DNA of 64,000 nt from JALOLG01 sp963776935 (GTDB lineage: Bacteria > Actinomycetota > Acidimicrobiia > Acidimicrobiales > Ilumatobacteraceae), in NCBI GenBank assembly GCA_963776935.1, contig CAVZOP010000004.1, positions 42,605 through 106,604 on the forward strand, read 5' to 3'. Below are positions 55,748-64,000 of the stretch, piece by piece (positions within the stretch are counted from its first letter, which is position 1; the number at the start of each line of letters is the position of its first letter). The translations under genes and the position numbers were made by a program. The notes under the pieces were generated by a model, which was not told where the DNA came from, searched no databases, and saw nothing but the letters and a program-made list of their open reading frames with translations.

Positions 55748-57382
55748 ATGACGACGAATCGTGAGCGTTGGTTGGAGGCGTTCGAGGCGTCGAAGCATCG
55801 TGATGCCGACTTCTCGACGATGTCGGGGATCCCGCTGGAACCGGTGTATGGCCCTGACGAGGGCGAGTTCCCGGGTCGGTTCCCGTACACGCGGGGCCCG
55901 TATGCGTCGATGTATCGGTCGAAGTTGTGGACGATGCGGATGTTCGCCGGGTTCGGCACCGCGGATGACACGAATTGGCGGTTCAAGGAGATCATCAAGG
56001 CCGGTGGTGATGGGTTGTCGACGGCGTTCGACATGCCGACGTTGTTGGGGATCGACTCCGACGACGAGATGGCGTTGGGCGAGGTCGGTCGCTGTGGCGT
56101 GGCGATCGACTCGCTGGCCGATATGGAGGATCTTTACGCCGGTATCGATCTGGCGTCGATCACGACGTCGATGACGATCAACTCGCCCGCCGCGGTGATC
56201 TTCGCGATGTTCGTCGCCCAGGCCGAGAAGGCCGGTGTGGGGCGGGCGGCGTTGGGTGGCACGCTGCAGAACGACATCTTGAAGGAGTATCAGGCGCAGA
56301 AGGAGTTCGTGTTCCCGCCCCGGCCGTCGATGCGGTTGGTGCGCGACACGATCACGTTCACGGCTGCGGAGATGCCGCGCTGGCATCCGATCTCGATCTC
56401 CGGCTATCACATCCGCGAGGCCGGTTCGACGGCGGCCGAGGAGTTGGCGTTCACGCTCGCCAACGGGTTCGCCTACGTCGAGCTCGCTCTCGGCGCCGGC
56501 TTGGCGGTGGATGCGTTCGCGCCGCGGTTGTCGTTCTTCTTCAACGCCCACATCGACTTCTTCGAAGAGATCGCCAAGTACCGCGCGGCGCGCCGGATCT
56601 GGGCGCGGTGGATGCGTGACCGCTACGGCGCCACCCACGAGCGTTCGATGCAGCTGCGGTTCCACACCCAGACCGCCGGCGTGTCGCTGACCGCCACCCA
56701 GCCCGAGGTCAACATCGTGCGCACCGCGATCGAGGCGCTCGCCGGCGTGTTGGGCGGCACCCAGTCGCTGCACACCAACTCGATGGACGAAGCGTTGGCG
56801 TTGCCGACGGAGCGGGCGGCACGGATCGCGTTACGCACCCAGCAGGTGATCGCCAACGAGACCAACGTCGCCCACGTCGCCGACCCGCTCGGCGGGTCGT
56901 GGTACGTCGAGGAGTTGACCGACGAGATCGAACGGCGGGCCGAGGAGTTGTTCGCGCACATCGACGACCTGGGTCACGGCTCGATGCTCGACGGTGTGAT
57001 CACCGGGATCGAGGACAACTGGTTCCAGGGCCGCATCGCCGACTCCGCCTACGAGCAAGAACGCCTCTTCAACCAGGGGCGGCGCACGATCGTCGGCGTC
57101 CACGGCTTCACCGAGGGCAACGACGAGGCCCAGATGTCGTTGCTGCAGATCACCAACGAGGACGAGGCCCGCCAGCTCAAGCGCCTCGACGGCGTCCGCC
57201 ACCGCCGCGACCAGCAGGCGGTCGACGCCGCCCTCGATCGACTGCGCACCGAAGCAGCCGACCCGGAGATCAACTTGATGCCGGCCCTGATCGACGCCTC
57301 GTCCGCCTACGCCACCCTCGGCGAGCTGATGGCGACGATGGGCGAGGTGTTCGGCCGCCACGTCGAGGTCCCCACGATCTGA
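55748..57382 (+). CDS. Acyl-CoA mutase large subunit (methylmalonyl/isobutyryl-CoA mutase family)
   Basis: The product is 544 aa, the substrate-binding barrel only. TRGPYASMYRSKLWTMRMFA (about residues 47-66) contains Phe where methylmalonyl-CoA mutase has Tyr89. GGTLQNDILKEYQAQKEFVF and PPRPSMRLVRDTIT keep Arg at the Arg207 position, and SISGYHIREAGSTAAEELAF is the core family block. Phe is isobutyryl-CoA-mutase-like and Arg is methylmalonyl-like, so the substrate is open. It needs the B12-binding small subunit encoded 43 bp downstream. Confidence 0.9.
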   Translation: MTTNRERWLEAFEASKHRDADFSTMSGIPLEPVYGPDEGEFPGRFPYTRGPYASMYRSKLWTMRMFAGFGTADDTNWRFKEIIKAGGDGLSTAFDMPTLLGIDSDDEMALGEVGRCGVAIDSLADMEDLYAGIDLASITTSMTINSPAAVIFAMFVAQAEKAGVGRAALGGTLQNDILKEYQAQKEFVFPPRPSMRLVRDTITFTAAEMPRWHPISISGYHIREAGSTAAEELAFTLANGFAYVELALGAGLAVDAFAPRLSFFFNAHIDFFEEIAKYRAARRIWARWMRDRYGATHERSMQLRFHTQTAGVSLTATQPEVNIVRTAIEALAGVLGGTQSLHTNSMDEALALPTERAARIALRTQQVIANETNVAHVADPLGGSWYVEELTDEIERRAEELFAHIDDLGHGSMLDGVITGIEDNWFQGRIADSAYEQERLFNQGRRTIVGVHGFTEGNDEAQMSLLQITNEDEARQLKRLDGVRHRRDQQAVDAALDRLRTEAADPEINLMPALIDASSAYATLGELMATMGEVFGRHVEVPTI

Positions 57383-57425
57383 TGTGCACGCCGATGTGCA
57401 CGGTGAGGTGCAAGGCACCCGAGTG

Positions 57426-57842
57426 ATGGCTGAGCGAATCCTGGTCGCCAAGGTCGGCCTCGACGGACATGACCGCGGCGTCAAAGTCGTCGCCCGCATC
57501 CTGCGCGACGCCGGCTACGAAGTCGTCTACACGGGCCTGTTCCAGACCCCCGACACCGTCGCCGCCGCGGCCGTCGACGAAGACGTCGACGCGATCGGGC
57601 TCTCGATGCTCTCCGGAGCCCACCTCACGCTGGCTCCGCTCGTCGTCGAACACGTCCGAGCACGCGGCGTCGACATCCCCGTCGTCGTCGGCGGCATCGT
57701 CCCCGACCCCGACATCGCCGCCCTCCTCGACGCCGGCATTGCCGCCGTGCTCACCCCCGGAGCCACCGCCCACGAGGTCGTCGCCACGATGCGCCGCGTG
57801 CTCGCCCAGACCGAGATCCCAGAGCCCGCATCGATGGGGTGA
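57426..57842 (+). CDS. B12-binding small subunit of acyl-CoA mutase
   Basis: The product is 138 aa. The cobalamin motif VGLDGHDRGVKVVARILRDA (DxHxxG, His at about residue 14) is followed by GLSMLSGAHLTLAPLVVEHV (SxL) and VVVGGIVPDPDIAALLDAGI (GG), which complete the B12 fold. MAERILVAKV is the usual start, at ATG 57426; an overlapping GTG just before is possible. It supplies adenosylcobalamin for the adjacent large subunit. Confidence 0.93.
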   Translation: MAERILVAKVGLDGHDRGVKVVARILRDAGYEVVYTGLFQTPDTVAAAAVDEDVDAIGLSMLSGAHLTLAPLVVEHVRARGVDIPVVVGGIVPDPDIAALLDAGIAAVLTPGATAHEVVATMRRVLAQTEIPEPASMG

Positions 57843-57850
57843 AGGCCGGA

Positions 57851-58612
57851 TCAGTGTGGCCCGCGCGGTTGGGGGGAGATGCCGCCCGCGGTCAACCCGC
57901 CGTCGACGACGATCTCGGTGCCGGTCACGAACGAACTGTCATCGGAGGCCAACCAGCACACGGCGGCAGCGATGTCGTCGGGGCGACCGAATCGCCCGAC
58001 GGGGACCTGCGCCAGGTACCCATCCCAGTCGAGGTGGCCGAGCTGGTCAGCCATCATCATCTCGGTGACCACCGGGCCCGGGCAGACGGCGTTGACCCGC
58101 ACGCCGACGGGCCCGAGTTCGATCGCGGCGACCTTGGTCAGCCCGCGAATCGCGAACTTGCTGGCTGAGTAGGAGCCAAGGCCGTGGCCCCCGACGAGCC
58201 CGCGTACTGACGCGATGTTGACGATCGAACCCGCACCGCCGCTTGCGGCGTCGTGCAACTCGAGGAACGTCTGGATGCCGTGCAGCGCGCCGATCACGTT
58301 CACGTCGAGCGTCTGCCTGAACTCGTCGACCGTTACGTCGCGCAGCGGAGCGGCGCGCAGGATCCCGGCGTTGTTCACGAGCACGTCGAGGCGACCATGG
58401 TCATCGCGCACGATGTCTGCTACCCGGGACCACGCCCGGCGGTCGGTGACATCGAGCTCGATCTGACGCACCGCACCCGACGCTTCGTCGACGAACTCGA
58501 TGTCGCCGACCAGCACCGTGGCGCCGTCGCGCACGCAGCGGTCGGCGATGGACGCGCCGAGACCCCTGCCAGCACCTGTCACGAGCACGATCTTGCTGTC
58601 GAGGATCCCCAC
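57851..58612 (-). CDS. SDR family oxidoreductase (FabG-like)
   Basis: The product is 253 aa from GTG 58612 (MGILDSKIVLVTGAGRGLGA). The cofactor motif TGAGRGLG is near residue 12; NNAGI is at about 83, the active Ser in NIASVRGLVGG and YSASK at about 150-154. The C-terminus has FVTGTEIVVDGGLTAGG, as in FabG-like members. It is divergent from the binding-protein gene of an ABC importer across a 171-bp region with two inverted repeats. The substrate is unknown. Confidence 0.88.
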   Translation of the reverse strand: MGILDSKIVLVTGAGRGLGASIADRCVRDGATVLVGDIEFVDEASGAVRQIELDVTDRRAWSRVADIVRDDHGRLDVLVNNAGILRAAPLRDVTVDEFRQTLDVNVIGALHGIQTFLELHDAASGGAGSIVNIASVRGLVGGHGLGSYSASKFAIRGLTKVAAIELGPVGVRVNAVCPGPVVTEMMMADQLGHLDWDGYLAQVPVGRFGRPDDIAAAVCWLASDDSSFVTGTEIVVDGGLTAGGISPQPRGPH

Positions 58613-58660
58613 GGCAACATCATGAGGAACATCTTCCGCCGAGGCAATCCCTGGCGGGCC

Positions 58661-58676
58661 ATTTCTCATGAGAAAT
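58661..58676. promoter_or_regulatory. 16-bp palindrome ATTTCTCATGAGAAAT
   Basis: A perfect palindrome about 50 bp upstream of the leftward SDR start. Its core CTCATGAG resembles the half-sites of the second inverted repeat at 58700, so one regulator may bind both and control both directions. Confidence 0.6.
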
Positions 58677-58688
58677 GTGCCGTGCCCA

Positions 58689-58720
58689 TTGACACATCGA
58701 TGAGATCACCTTAATCTCAT
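58689..58720 (+). promoter_or_regulatory. Consensus promoter overlapped by inverted repeat ATGAGAT-N7-ATCTCAT
   Basis: TTGACA (58689-58694) and TAATCT (58712-58717) are 17 bp apart, a near-ideal sigma-70-type promoter for the rightward ABC operon. A perfect 7-bp inverted repeat (58700-58706 and 58714-58720) covers the spacer and -10. A repressor bound there would block RNA polymerase. Which protein binds is unknown; no regulator gene is adjacent. Confidence 0.7.
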
Positions 58721-58783
58721 GATGAATAGCGGCCTCCGGTTTCGGCTGGGACAGTGCGCCGCTCAACGCAAGGGGAGATCGAC

Positions 58784-59977
58784 ATGACATCCAAGCCTCG
58801 TTCGCGACGCCTGATCCGGGGCCTCGCCGTCCTTTCGGCGTTGACGCTTATCGCCGCCGCCTGCGGCGACGACGACGCTGCCGACGACGCGCCGGCCTCG
58901 ACCGACACGGCCGGCACCACCGAACCAGAGGCGGCGACGACCGAGGCGCCCACCGACACGGTCGATGCAGTCACGGACACGACCGCGGCGGCTGCCGCGA
59001 CGACCGAAACTGCTGGTACCGAAACGTCGGCGCCGGCCGGGATCAGCGAAGCGGACTGGGACGCGATCGTCGCCGCCGCCCAGGAGGAGGGCAAGGTCAC
59101 CTTCTACTCCTCGCAGGGTCTGGACCAGCTGAACGACCTGGCGCAGCGGTTCTCCGACGAGTACGGCATCGAGTTGGAGGTGGTCCGCGACATCGACTCG
59201 GCGCTGATCCCCAAGGTCGAAGCCGAGCAGCAAACCGGCAGCGGCATCGCCGATGTCATCGCCCAGGCCAGCGCGTCGTGGTCGGAACAACGTGGCGCCG
59301 AGGGCTGGTTCGTCGCACCCGTGGGCCCGGCCTTCGACGATCCGGCCTACGACCGTGCCGCCAACGTCTCGGACACCGGCTACTTCACGTCATCGGCTGC
59401 GGTGCTCACCTTCGGGTGGAACACTGATCAGTACCCCTCCGGGCTCACCGACTACTCCGACCTCCTCGATCCCGAGCTCGCTGGTGGGCGGATCGGCGTC
59501 ATCGAGCCAGCGGCCCCTTCGATCGTCGACTTCTGGCTGTACCTCGAGGAGAACTACGGCGAGGACTTCGTGACCCAGCTCGCGGCCCAGGAGCCCAAGA
59601 TCTACCCGAGCTCGCTGCCGATGGCTCAGGCTCTCACATCCGGCGAGATCTCCGCCGGCTCGTTCGTCCAGGTGCTCGTCGACGAGAAGGAACAGGGCGC
59701 TCCGGTCGAATCCGGTCTGGCCGACCAGGTGTGGGGGGCGCGGTTCAACACCTCGATCCTGCAGGTCGCCCCGCACCCGAACGCGGCCCAGGTCCTGGCC
59801 AACTTCATCATCACCGAACCCGGCCAGGAGGCGATCGCCCGCAAGGCAGCCTCTGTGCTGCCCGACGTCGCAGGGACCGTGACCACCGTCGACAAGGTCC
59901 GTGTGCAGGACTTGAGCATTCTGACGGAGGACTTCGTGGCGGAGTACCAGGCCAAGTGGAACGATCTGTTCAAGTAG
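58784..59977 (+). CDS. ABC importer substrate-binding lipoprotein (iron/organic-acid type)
   Basis: The product is 397 aa from ATG 58784 with AAGGGGAG upstream. A signal peptide ends in lipobox LIAAACGD, then an Ala/Thr/Glu-rich linker of about 60 residues leads to the binding domain (GKVTFYSSQGLDQLNDLAQR, EVVRDIDSALIPKVEAEQQT, VLPDVAGTVTTVDKVRVQDL). The fold is of the FbpA/AfuA-like SBP_bac_6/8 type. Canonical iron-binding YY is not obvious, so the ligand may be organic. It is followed by ATPase and permease genes on the same strand. Confidence 0.87.
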   Translation: MTSKPRSRRLIRGLAVLSALTLIAAACGDDDAADDAPASTDTAGTTEPEAATTEAPTDTVDAVTDTTAAAAATTETAGTETSAPAGISEADWDAIVAAAQEEGKVTFYSSQGLDQLNDLAQRFSDEYGIELEVVRDIDSALIPKVEAEQQTGSGIADVIAQASASWSEQRGAEGWFVAPVGPAFDDPAYDRAANVSDTGYFTSSAAVLTFGWNTDQYPSGLTDYSDLLDPELAGGRIGVIEPAAPSIVDFWLYLEENYGEDFVTQLAAQEPKIYPSSLPMAQALTSGEISAGSFVQVLVDEKEQGAPVESGLADQVWGARFNTSILQVAPHPNAAQVLANFIITEPGQEAIARKAASVLPDVAGTVTTVDKVRVQDLSILTEDFVAEYQAKWNDLFK

Positions 59978-60041
59978 GCCGGCCAACCGTTCCGCCAACG
60001 ACTGTTCGAAGCCCGCGAGCGATCGAAGTGAGGTGACCCAC

Positions 60042-61214
60042 GTGTCCCACGTCAGTATCCAATCGATGACGATGCACTTCGACGGGAAGCCGCCGACGAA
60101 GGCGGTCGACGACCTCGATCTCGAGATCGAGGAGGGTGAGTTCCTCGTTCTCCTCGGTCCGAGCGGGTGCGGCAAGACGACCACGTTGCGCTGCCTCGCC
60201 GGCCTGGAAACGCCGAGCGCGGGCCGGATCAGCTTCGGCCCGACAACGGTGTTCGACGCCGAACACCGGGTCAACCTGTCGCCGGACAAGCGCAACATCG
60301 GCATGGTGTTCCAGTCGTACGCGCTGTGGCCGCACATGACGGTGCGCAAGAACATCAAGTACCCCCTCAAGGCGCGGCGGATCAAGGAGGGCCTGAACGG
60401 CGGGTGGGTCGAGGAGACGGCGGCCCTCGTGGATTGCGGAACGCTCCTCGACCGCTATCCGGCACAGCTCAGCGGTGGCCAGCAGCAACGCGTCGCGCTC
60501 GCCCGTGGCCTCGTCGCTCGACCCGACCTGGTCTTGTTCGACGAACCGCTCAGCAACCTCGACGCCCGTCTCCGCGACCAGGTGCGGGCCGAGATCCACG
60601 AGCTCCACGGTCGCCTCGGCTTCACGGCCGTGTTCGTCACCCACGACCAGTCGGAGGCGCTCGCCCTCGGTGACCGGCTGGCGATCATGCGCCACGGACG
60701 CATCGAGCAATACGACACTCCCGAACATGTCTTCGAGCGTCCGGCGACCGAGTACGTCGCGGCGTTCATCGGCATGTCCAACCGGCTGGTCTGTGAGCGG
60801 GCCGACAACGGCTGGGCGTGCAGTGGTCAGGTCCTCGCCGGCGCGCCGCTGCAAGCGGCCCCACTGGGTGGAACTGTCGCCGTCCGCCTGCGGAGCGAAG
60901 ACGTCGACATCCACCCCAGCACTACCATGGTGCCCGCCGATCGGACGACGGCGACGGCGACGATCGTCGACTCCGAGTACGGCGGCAAGACCATGGACGT
61001 CGTCGCTCGCCTCGGCGACACGCGCATCTTCGCTCGCATCCCGAGCGGCGACAGCGGAGGCTTCGCCCGTCGACTCACCCCCGGCGAACGAGTGACCATC
61101 TCGTTCCGGCCCACCGACGCGACGCTGTACGAGGCCGAAGCCGACCGCAGCGCCGATGCCGAGGCCGTCGGCGAGCTGACATCAGATGTGCCGGCACAGG
61201 CCGTGAGTGTCTGA
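60042..61214 (+). CDS. ABC importer ATP-binding protein (FbpC-like)
   Basis: The product is 390 aa. Walker A LLGPSGCGKTTTLRCLAG (about 34-51), Q-loop MVFQSYALWPHMTVRKN, signature LSGGQQQRVALARGL, Walker B LVLFDEPLSNLDARLR and H-loop VFVTHDQSEALALGDRL. A TOBE domain follows. Of two in-frame GTG codons, that at 60042 has GTGAGG at a better spacing than 60033. It lies 64 bp after the binding-protein gene and 3 bp before the permease. Confidence 0.92.
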   Translation: MSHVSIQSMTMHFDGKPPTKAVDDLDLEIEEGEFLVLLGPSGCGKTTTLRCLAGLETPSAGRISFGPTTVFDAEHRVNLSPDKRNIGMVFQSYALWPHMTVRKNIKYPLKARRIKEGLNGGWVEETAALVDCGTLLDRYPAQLSGGQQQRVALARGLVARPDLVLFDEPLSNLDARLRDQVRAEIHELHGRLGFTAVFVTHDQSEALALGDRLAIMRHGRIEQYDTPEHVFERPATEYVAAFIGMSNRLVCERADNGWACSGQVLAGAPLQAAPLGGTVAVRLRSEDVDIHPSTTMVPADRTTATATIVDSEYGGKTMDVVARLGDTRIFARIPSGDSGGFARRLTPGERVTISFRPTDATLYEAEADRSADAEAVGELTSDVPAQAVSV

Positions 61215-61217
61215 GCG

Positions 61218-62924
61218 ATGACAGCAGTGGCCTCTCCTCGCGTGGCTTCGGTCGACGTCGGCTCGACCGCACGCTGGTTGCTCAAACCGCTCGCGCTGGT
61301 CGCCTTCGTCGGCGTGCTCGCCTACTTCGTGCTCGGCCCGCTCGTCCGGCTGCAGTCGAAGGCGTTCGCCGACGGCGCAGCCGGGTACCGAACGGCGTTC
61401 ACCGCCGACCGGATCGCGCGCACGATCGCCTACACCGTCGGCCTCGCGTTGGGATCGCTCGCCATCGCGCTGGTCCTCGGCACGTTGCTCGCCTGGGCCG
61501 CCACGCGGCTGCCTCCGAAGCTGCGCATCCTGCGCGTGGTCCCCGTCCTGCCGATCGTGGTGCCTGCCATCGCCAGCGTCGTGGGCTGGGCGTTCCTCCT
61601 GTCGCCTCGCCCTGGCTACCTCAACGCTGCGCTCCGATGGCTCCCGTGGTGGTCGGACCTCGAAGAGGGGCCGATCGACGTGTACACGATGCCGTGGATC
61701 GTCATCATCACCGGGATCGGGTTGACGGCGTTCGTGTACCTGTTCGTCGCCGCCGGGTTCGAGAGCATCAGCGCCGAACACCTCGAGGCCGCCCAGGTCG
61801 CCGGCTCATCGCCAATGGGTGTCTTCTTCCGAGTGACCCTGCCACTACTGCGCCCGACCCTGTTGTACGGCGGCGGCGTCGCGCTGCTCCTCGGCCTCGG
61901 GCAGTTCACCGGGCCGCTGCTCCTCGGGCGCACCGCCGGCATCGATGTCGTCACCACCGAGATCTACAGCGACATGACCCAGACACCGGTGCAGTACGGC
62001 AGTGCGGCTGCGCTGGGCTCGACCCTGCTCGTATTCGGCGTGGTCGTCGTCGGGCTGCAGAAGTTCTTCCTCCGCGACCGCAACCGGTTCGTCACCCATG
62101 GCGGCAAGGCGTTCCGCTCCCCAGGGCGCCCGTCCAAGCTCGCCGCCGTCGCCCTCCTCGGCTACACCTTCGTCGCCACCGTCTTGCCCGTGAGTGCTCT
62201 CGTCGTCGTGTCGCTGTCGCCGTTCTGGAGCGCCGACATCGACGTCGCCGGCTTCACGCTCGACAACTTCCGCGAGATCTTCGACCAGTCCAACGTCACC
62301 GACGCCATCTACAACAGCGTCACGATCTCGCTGCTCGCCGTCGCCATCAGCCTCCCCTTGGGTTTCGTCGCCGCCTCGATCATCCTGCGCGGGACGCGCT
62401 ATCGCGCCCTGCGCATGGCGGCCGACTTCCTTGTCGCGATCCCCCTCGGCGTGCCCGCCGTGTTGTTCGGTGCTGGCTTCCTCCTCACCTACACCGAGGG
62501 ACCGTTCGTGCTCTACGGCACCCGGTGGGTCATCGTCTTGGTCTACGTCACGCTGATGCTGCCCTTCGCGACGCGCATGCAGCTCTCCGCCCTCGTGTCT
62601 CTCGGCGAGGGATATGTCGAGGCCGCCCGTGTGAGCGGCTCTGGCGTTGTCGGTGCCAACGTCAAAGTCGTCCTCCCCCTCATGCGGGCGGCCCTCGGCG
62701 GAGCAGCGGCACTGATGTTCGTCCTCCTCACCCACGAGTTCGCGGCATCGGTGCTCGTCCGATCGTCGACAACGCAGGTCATGGGCACCGTGCTCTTCGA
62801 CTACTGGGGCAACGGCGGCTATCCCCTCGTCGCCGCCATCGCACTCGTGATGTCGTTCGTCACCGCGATCGGTGTCGTCATCGCCGTGATGGTCGGTGGC
62901 AGCAAGGCGCTCAGCAGTCTCTGA
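61218..62924 (+). CDS. Fused two-domain ABC importer permease (FbpB-like)
   Basis: This is a 568 aa protein with about twelve helices: two complete permease domains joined at about residue 290. EAA loops occur twice (LEAAQVAGSSPMGVFFRVTL near 190 and VEAARVSGSGVVGANVKVVL near 470). Such fusions are typical of FbpB-type iron or 2-aminoethylphosphonate importers. The C-terminus ends GSKALSSL. It starts 3 bp after the ATPase stop and completes the importer. Confidence 0.92.
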   Translation: MTAVASPRVASVDVGSTARWLLKPLALVAFVGVLAYFVLGPLVRLQSKAFADGAAGYRTAFTADRIARTIAYTVGLALGSLAIALVLGTLLAWAATRLPPKLRILRVVPVLPIVVPAIASVVGWAFLLSPRPGYLNAALRWLPWWSDLEEGPIDVYTMPWIVIITGIGLTAFVYLFVAAGFESISAEHLEAAQVAGSSPMGVFFRVTLPLLRPTLLYGGGVALLLGLGQFTGPLLLGRTAGIDVVTTEIYSDMTQTPVQYGSAAALGSTLLVFGVVVVGLQKFFLRDRNRFVTHGGKAFRSPGRPSKLAAVALLGYTFVATVLPVSALVVVSLSPFWSADIDVAGFTLDNFREIFDQSNVTDAIYNSVTISLLAVAISLPLGFVAASIILRGTRYRALRMAADFLVAIPLGVPAVLFGAGFLLTYTEGPFVLYGTRWVIVLVYVTLMLPFATRMQLSALVSLGEGYVEAARVSGSGVVGANVKVVLPLMRAALGGAAALMFVLLTHEFAASVLVRSSTTQVMGTVLFDYWGNGGYPLVAAIALVMSFVTAIGVVIAVMVGGSKALSSL

Positions 62925-63037
62925 CCAGAGACATCGTTCCGACCACCCGATCCGAATGGTGATTCCCGAATGATGCAACACCCGAATGACGCCCAAAGGA
63001 CAGACATGACCGTCGACCGCCTGGCCGGAGTCGGCCG

Positions 63038-63955
63038 ATGAGCTTGCGCATCGGGCTGTCGGTGTACGACATCTCCGGCACCGAGCTCGTGCAACTGGCG
63101 GCAGCCGCCGACGAGGCCGGATTCGAATCGCTGTGGCTTGGTGAGCACATCGTGCTGCCGTCGGAGTACGGGAGCGAGCACCCGACCAGCGGCGAAACCG
63201 CCCACCAGCACCACACGGGCCCGATCGTCGATCCGTCGACGAAACTGCTCGACCCGCTCGTCGCCCTCGCCGCGTGCGCCAGCGTCACCACCCACCTGCG
63301 GTTGGCGACCGGGATCTTCATCCTCCCCCTCCGTCACCCGCTGCTGACCGCCCGCATGACGCTCACCTTGCAGGACGTCGCCGGCGGCCGCTTCCTCCTC
63401 GGGGTCGGGTCCGGGTGGCTGGAGGAGGAGTTCGACGCGCTCGGCGTGCCCTTCGGTGACCGTGCCGCCCGGATGGACGAGACGCTGGCCATCCTGCGTG
63501 CCGCGTGGAGCGGTGACGTGATCTCACACGACGGCCAGCTGTTCTCGTTCGGCAAGGTTCGACTCTCACCCGCGCCGGTCACGGTGCCGCTGATCCTCGG
63601 CGGGAACACCGAACGGGCACTTCGTCGGTCCGCTACCGCCGGCGACGGCTGGTTCAGCTCGGGGACCCCCTCGTTCGAGGACGCCGTCGGGCTCCGCAAC
63701 CGGGTCGTCGAGTTGCGCGACATGGCCGGCAAGCACGGTGAGTTCCCCATCTACGTCCGCGCCGCCCACCCTGATTCAGCCGACCTCGCCAGGTATGAGG
63801 CCGAGGGTTTCGAGCACGTGCTCGTCTGGGCCGACGAGCTCTGGTCGCGACACGGCGATCTGGCCGACAAGCGGCAGGCGTTCGCCGCCGCGGCCGCCGA
63901 CCTCGGCGTCGAACGACACCCCGAACAGCACGGAGTCGCAACAGCCCACGGTTGA
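63038..63955 (+). CDS. LLM class F420-dependent oxidoreductase
   Basis: The product is 305 aa and begins MSLRIGLSVYDISGTELVQL. Motifs are ADEAGFESLWLGEHIVLPSE (about 25-44), LRLATGIFILPLRHPLLTAR, GRFLLGVGSGWLEEEFDALG and PLILGGNTERALRRSATAGD, typical of F420-dependent luciferase-like enzymes. It lies 113 bp after the fused permease on the same strand, so it may oxidise the imported compound. The rest of the window (63956-64000) holds repeated GTCGCGTCGAG and no gene. Confidence 0.87.
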   Translation: MSLRIGLSVYDISGTELVQLAAAADEAGFESLWLGEHIVLPSEYGSEHPTSGETAHQHHTGPIVDPSTKLLDPLVALAACASVTTHLRLATGIFILPLRHPLLTARMTLTLQDVAGGRFLLGVGSGWLEEEFDALGVPFGDRAARMDETLAILRAAWSGDVISHDGQLFSFGKVRLSPAPVTVPLILGGNTERALRRSATAGDGWFSSGTPSFEDAVGLRNRVVELRDMAGKHGEFPIYVRAAHPDSADLARYEAEGFEHVLVWADELWSRHGDLADKRQAFAAAAADLGVERHPEQHGVATAHG

Positions 63956-64000
63956 GTCGCGTTCGGTCGCGTCGAGTCGCGTCGAGTTGACCGATCAGTG

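Noticed and set aside
55748..57382. Direct naming as methylmalonyl-CoA mutase
   Set aside because: The Phe at the Tyr89 position and the small separate B12 subunit do not fit the classical enzyme, so only the family is claimed.

Overview
The window is high-GC, densely coded DNA from an actinobacterium, most likely of the class Acidimicrobiia (Ilumatobacter-like). This is an inference from five luciferase-like (F420/FMN-type) oxidoreductases, a DUF5318 protein, the rpsF-ssb-rpsR-rplI-dnaB order with an intein in DnaB, and frequent GTG starts. No database search was possible.

Left part (1-16 kb): a PaaX-type regulator faces one luciferase-like gene and precedes a luciferase-like / alpha-beta-hydrolase / luciferase-like operon. 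Small metabolic and unknown genes follow. Next comes a gene graveyard (7.57-9.70 kb) with remnants of a membrane protein, an unrecognised hydrophobic protein and a methyltransferase, probably an old surface-glycan cluster. A glycan-type set then follows: GT2 glycosyltransferase, methyltransferase, flippase-like membrane protein and sugar-nucleotide epimerase.

Centre (16-36 kb): the ribosomal/replication operon rpsF-ssb-rpsR-rplI followed by intein-bearing dnaB; a MarR-GNAT fusion; an MmyB-type regulator facing a SnoaL-like gene with twin operators between them; a thioesterase; a drug-type ABC exporter; an ArsR-methyltransferase fusion, metF and metH as one overlapping operon; engB; two VOC proteins, a ferritin-like protein and an acyl-CoA synthetase.

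36.9-51 kb: a probable catabolic regulon. Two class-III aminotransferases, two FAD oxidoreductases of the phytoene-desaturase/PYROXD2 type, two Rieske oxygenases with the Glu-type mononuclear-iron motif of quaternary-amine oxygenases, a complete polyamine-type ABC importer and a TetR regulator lie together. The same 20-bp operator, (T/A)ACTGA-N4-TCAGTCAGTA, sits at the three promoter regions that serve all the transcripts except the last two genes. The prediction is TetR-controlled uptake and breakdown of a quaternary or N-methylated amine. This is the best candidate here for an undescribed system.

Right part (51-64 kb): universal stress protein, a large STAND ATPase regulator, a tRNA-Gly(CCC) 3'-half remnant, a MarR gene with a perfect palindrome before a two-subunit B12 acyl-CoA mutase, and an SDR gene divergent from an ABC importer (binding protein, ATPase, fused permease) followed by a luciferase-like enzyme.

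A quality warning: about ten otherwise well-preserved reading frames are broken by apparent +1 shifts, including the intein of essential dnaB. Either insertion errors remain in the sequence or there is unusual recent decay. I repaired frames by eye and state where.
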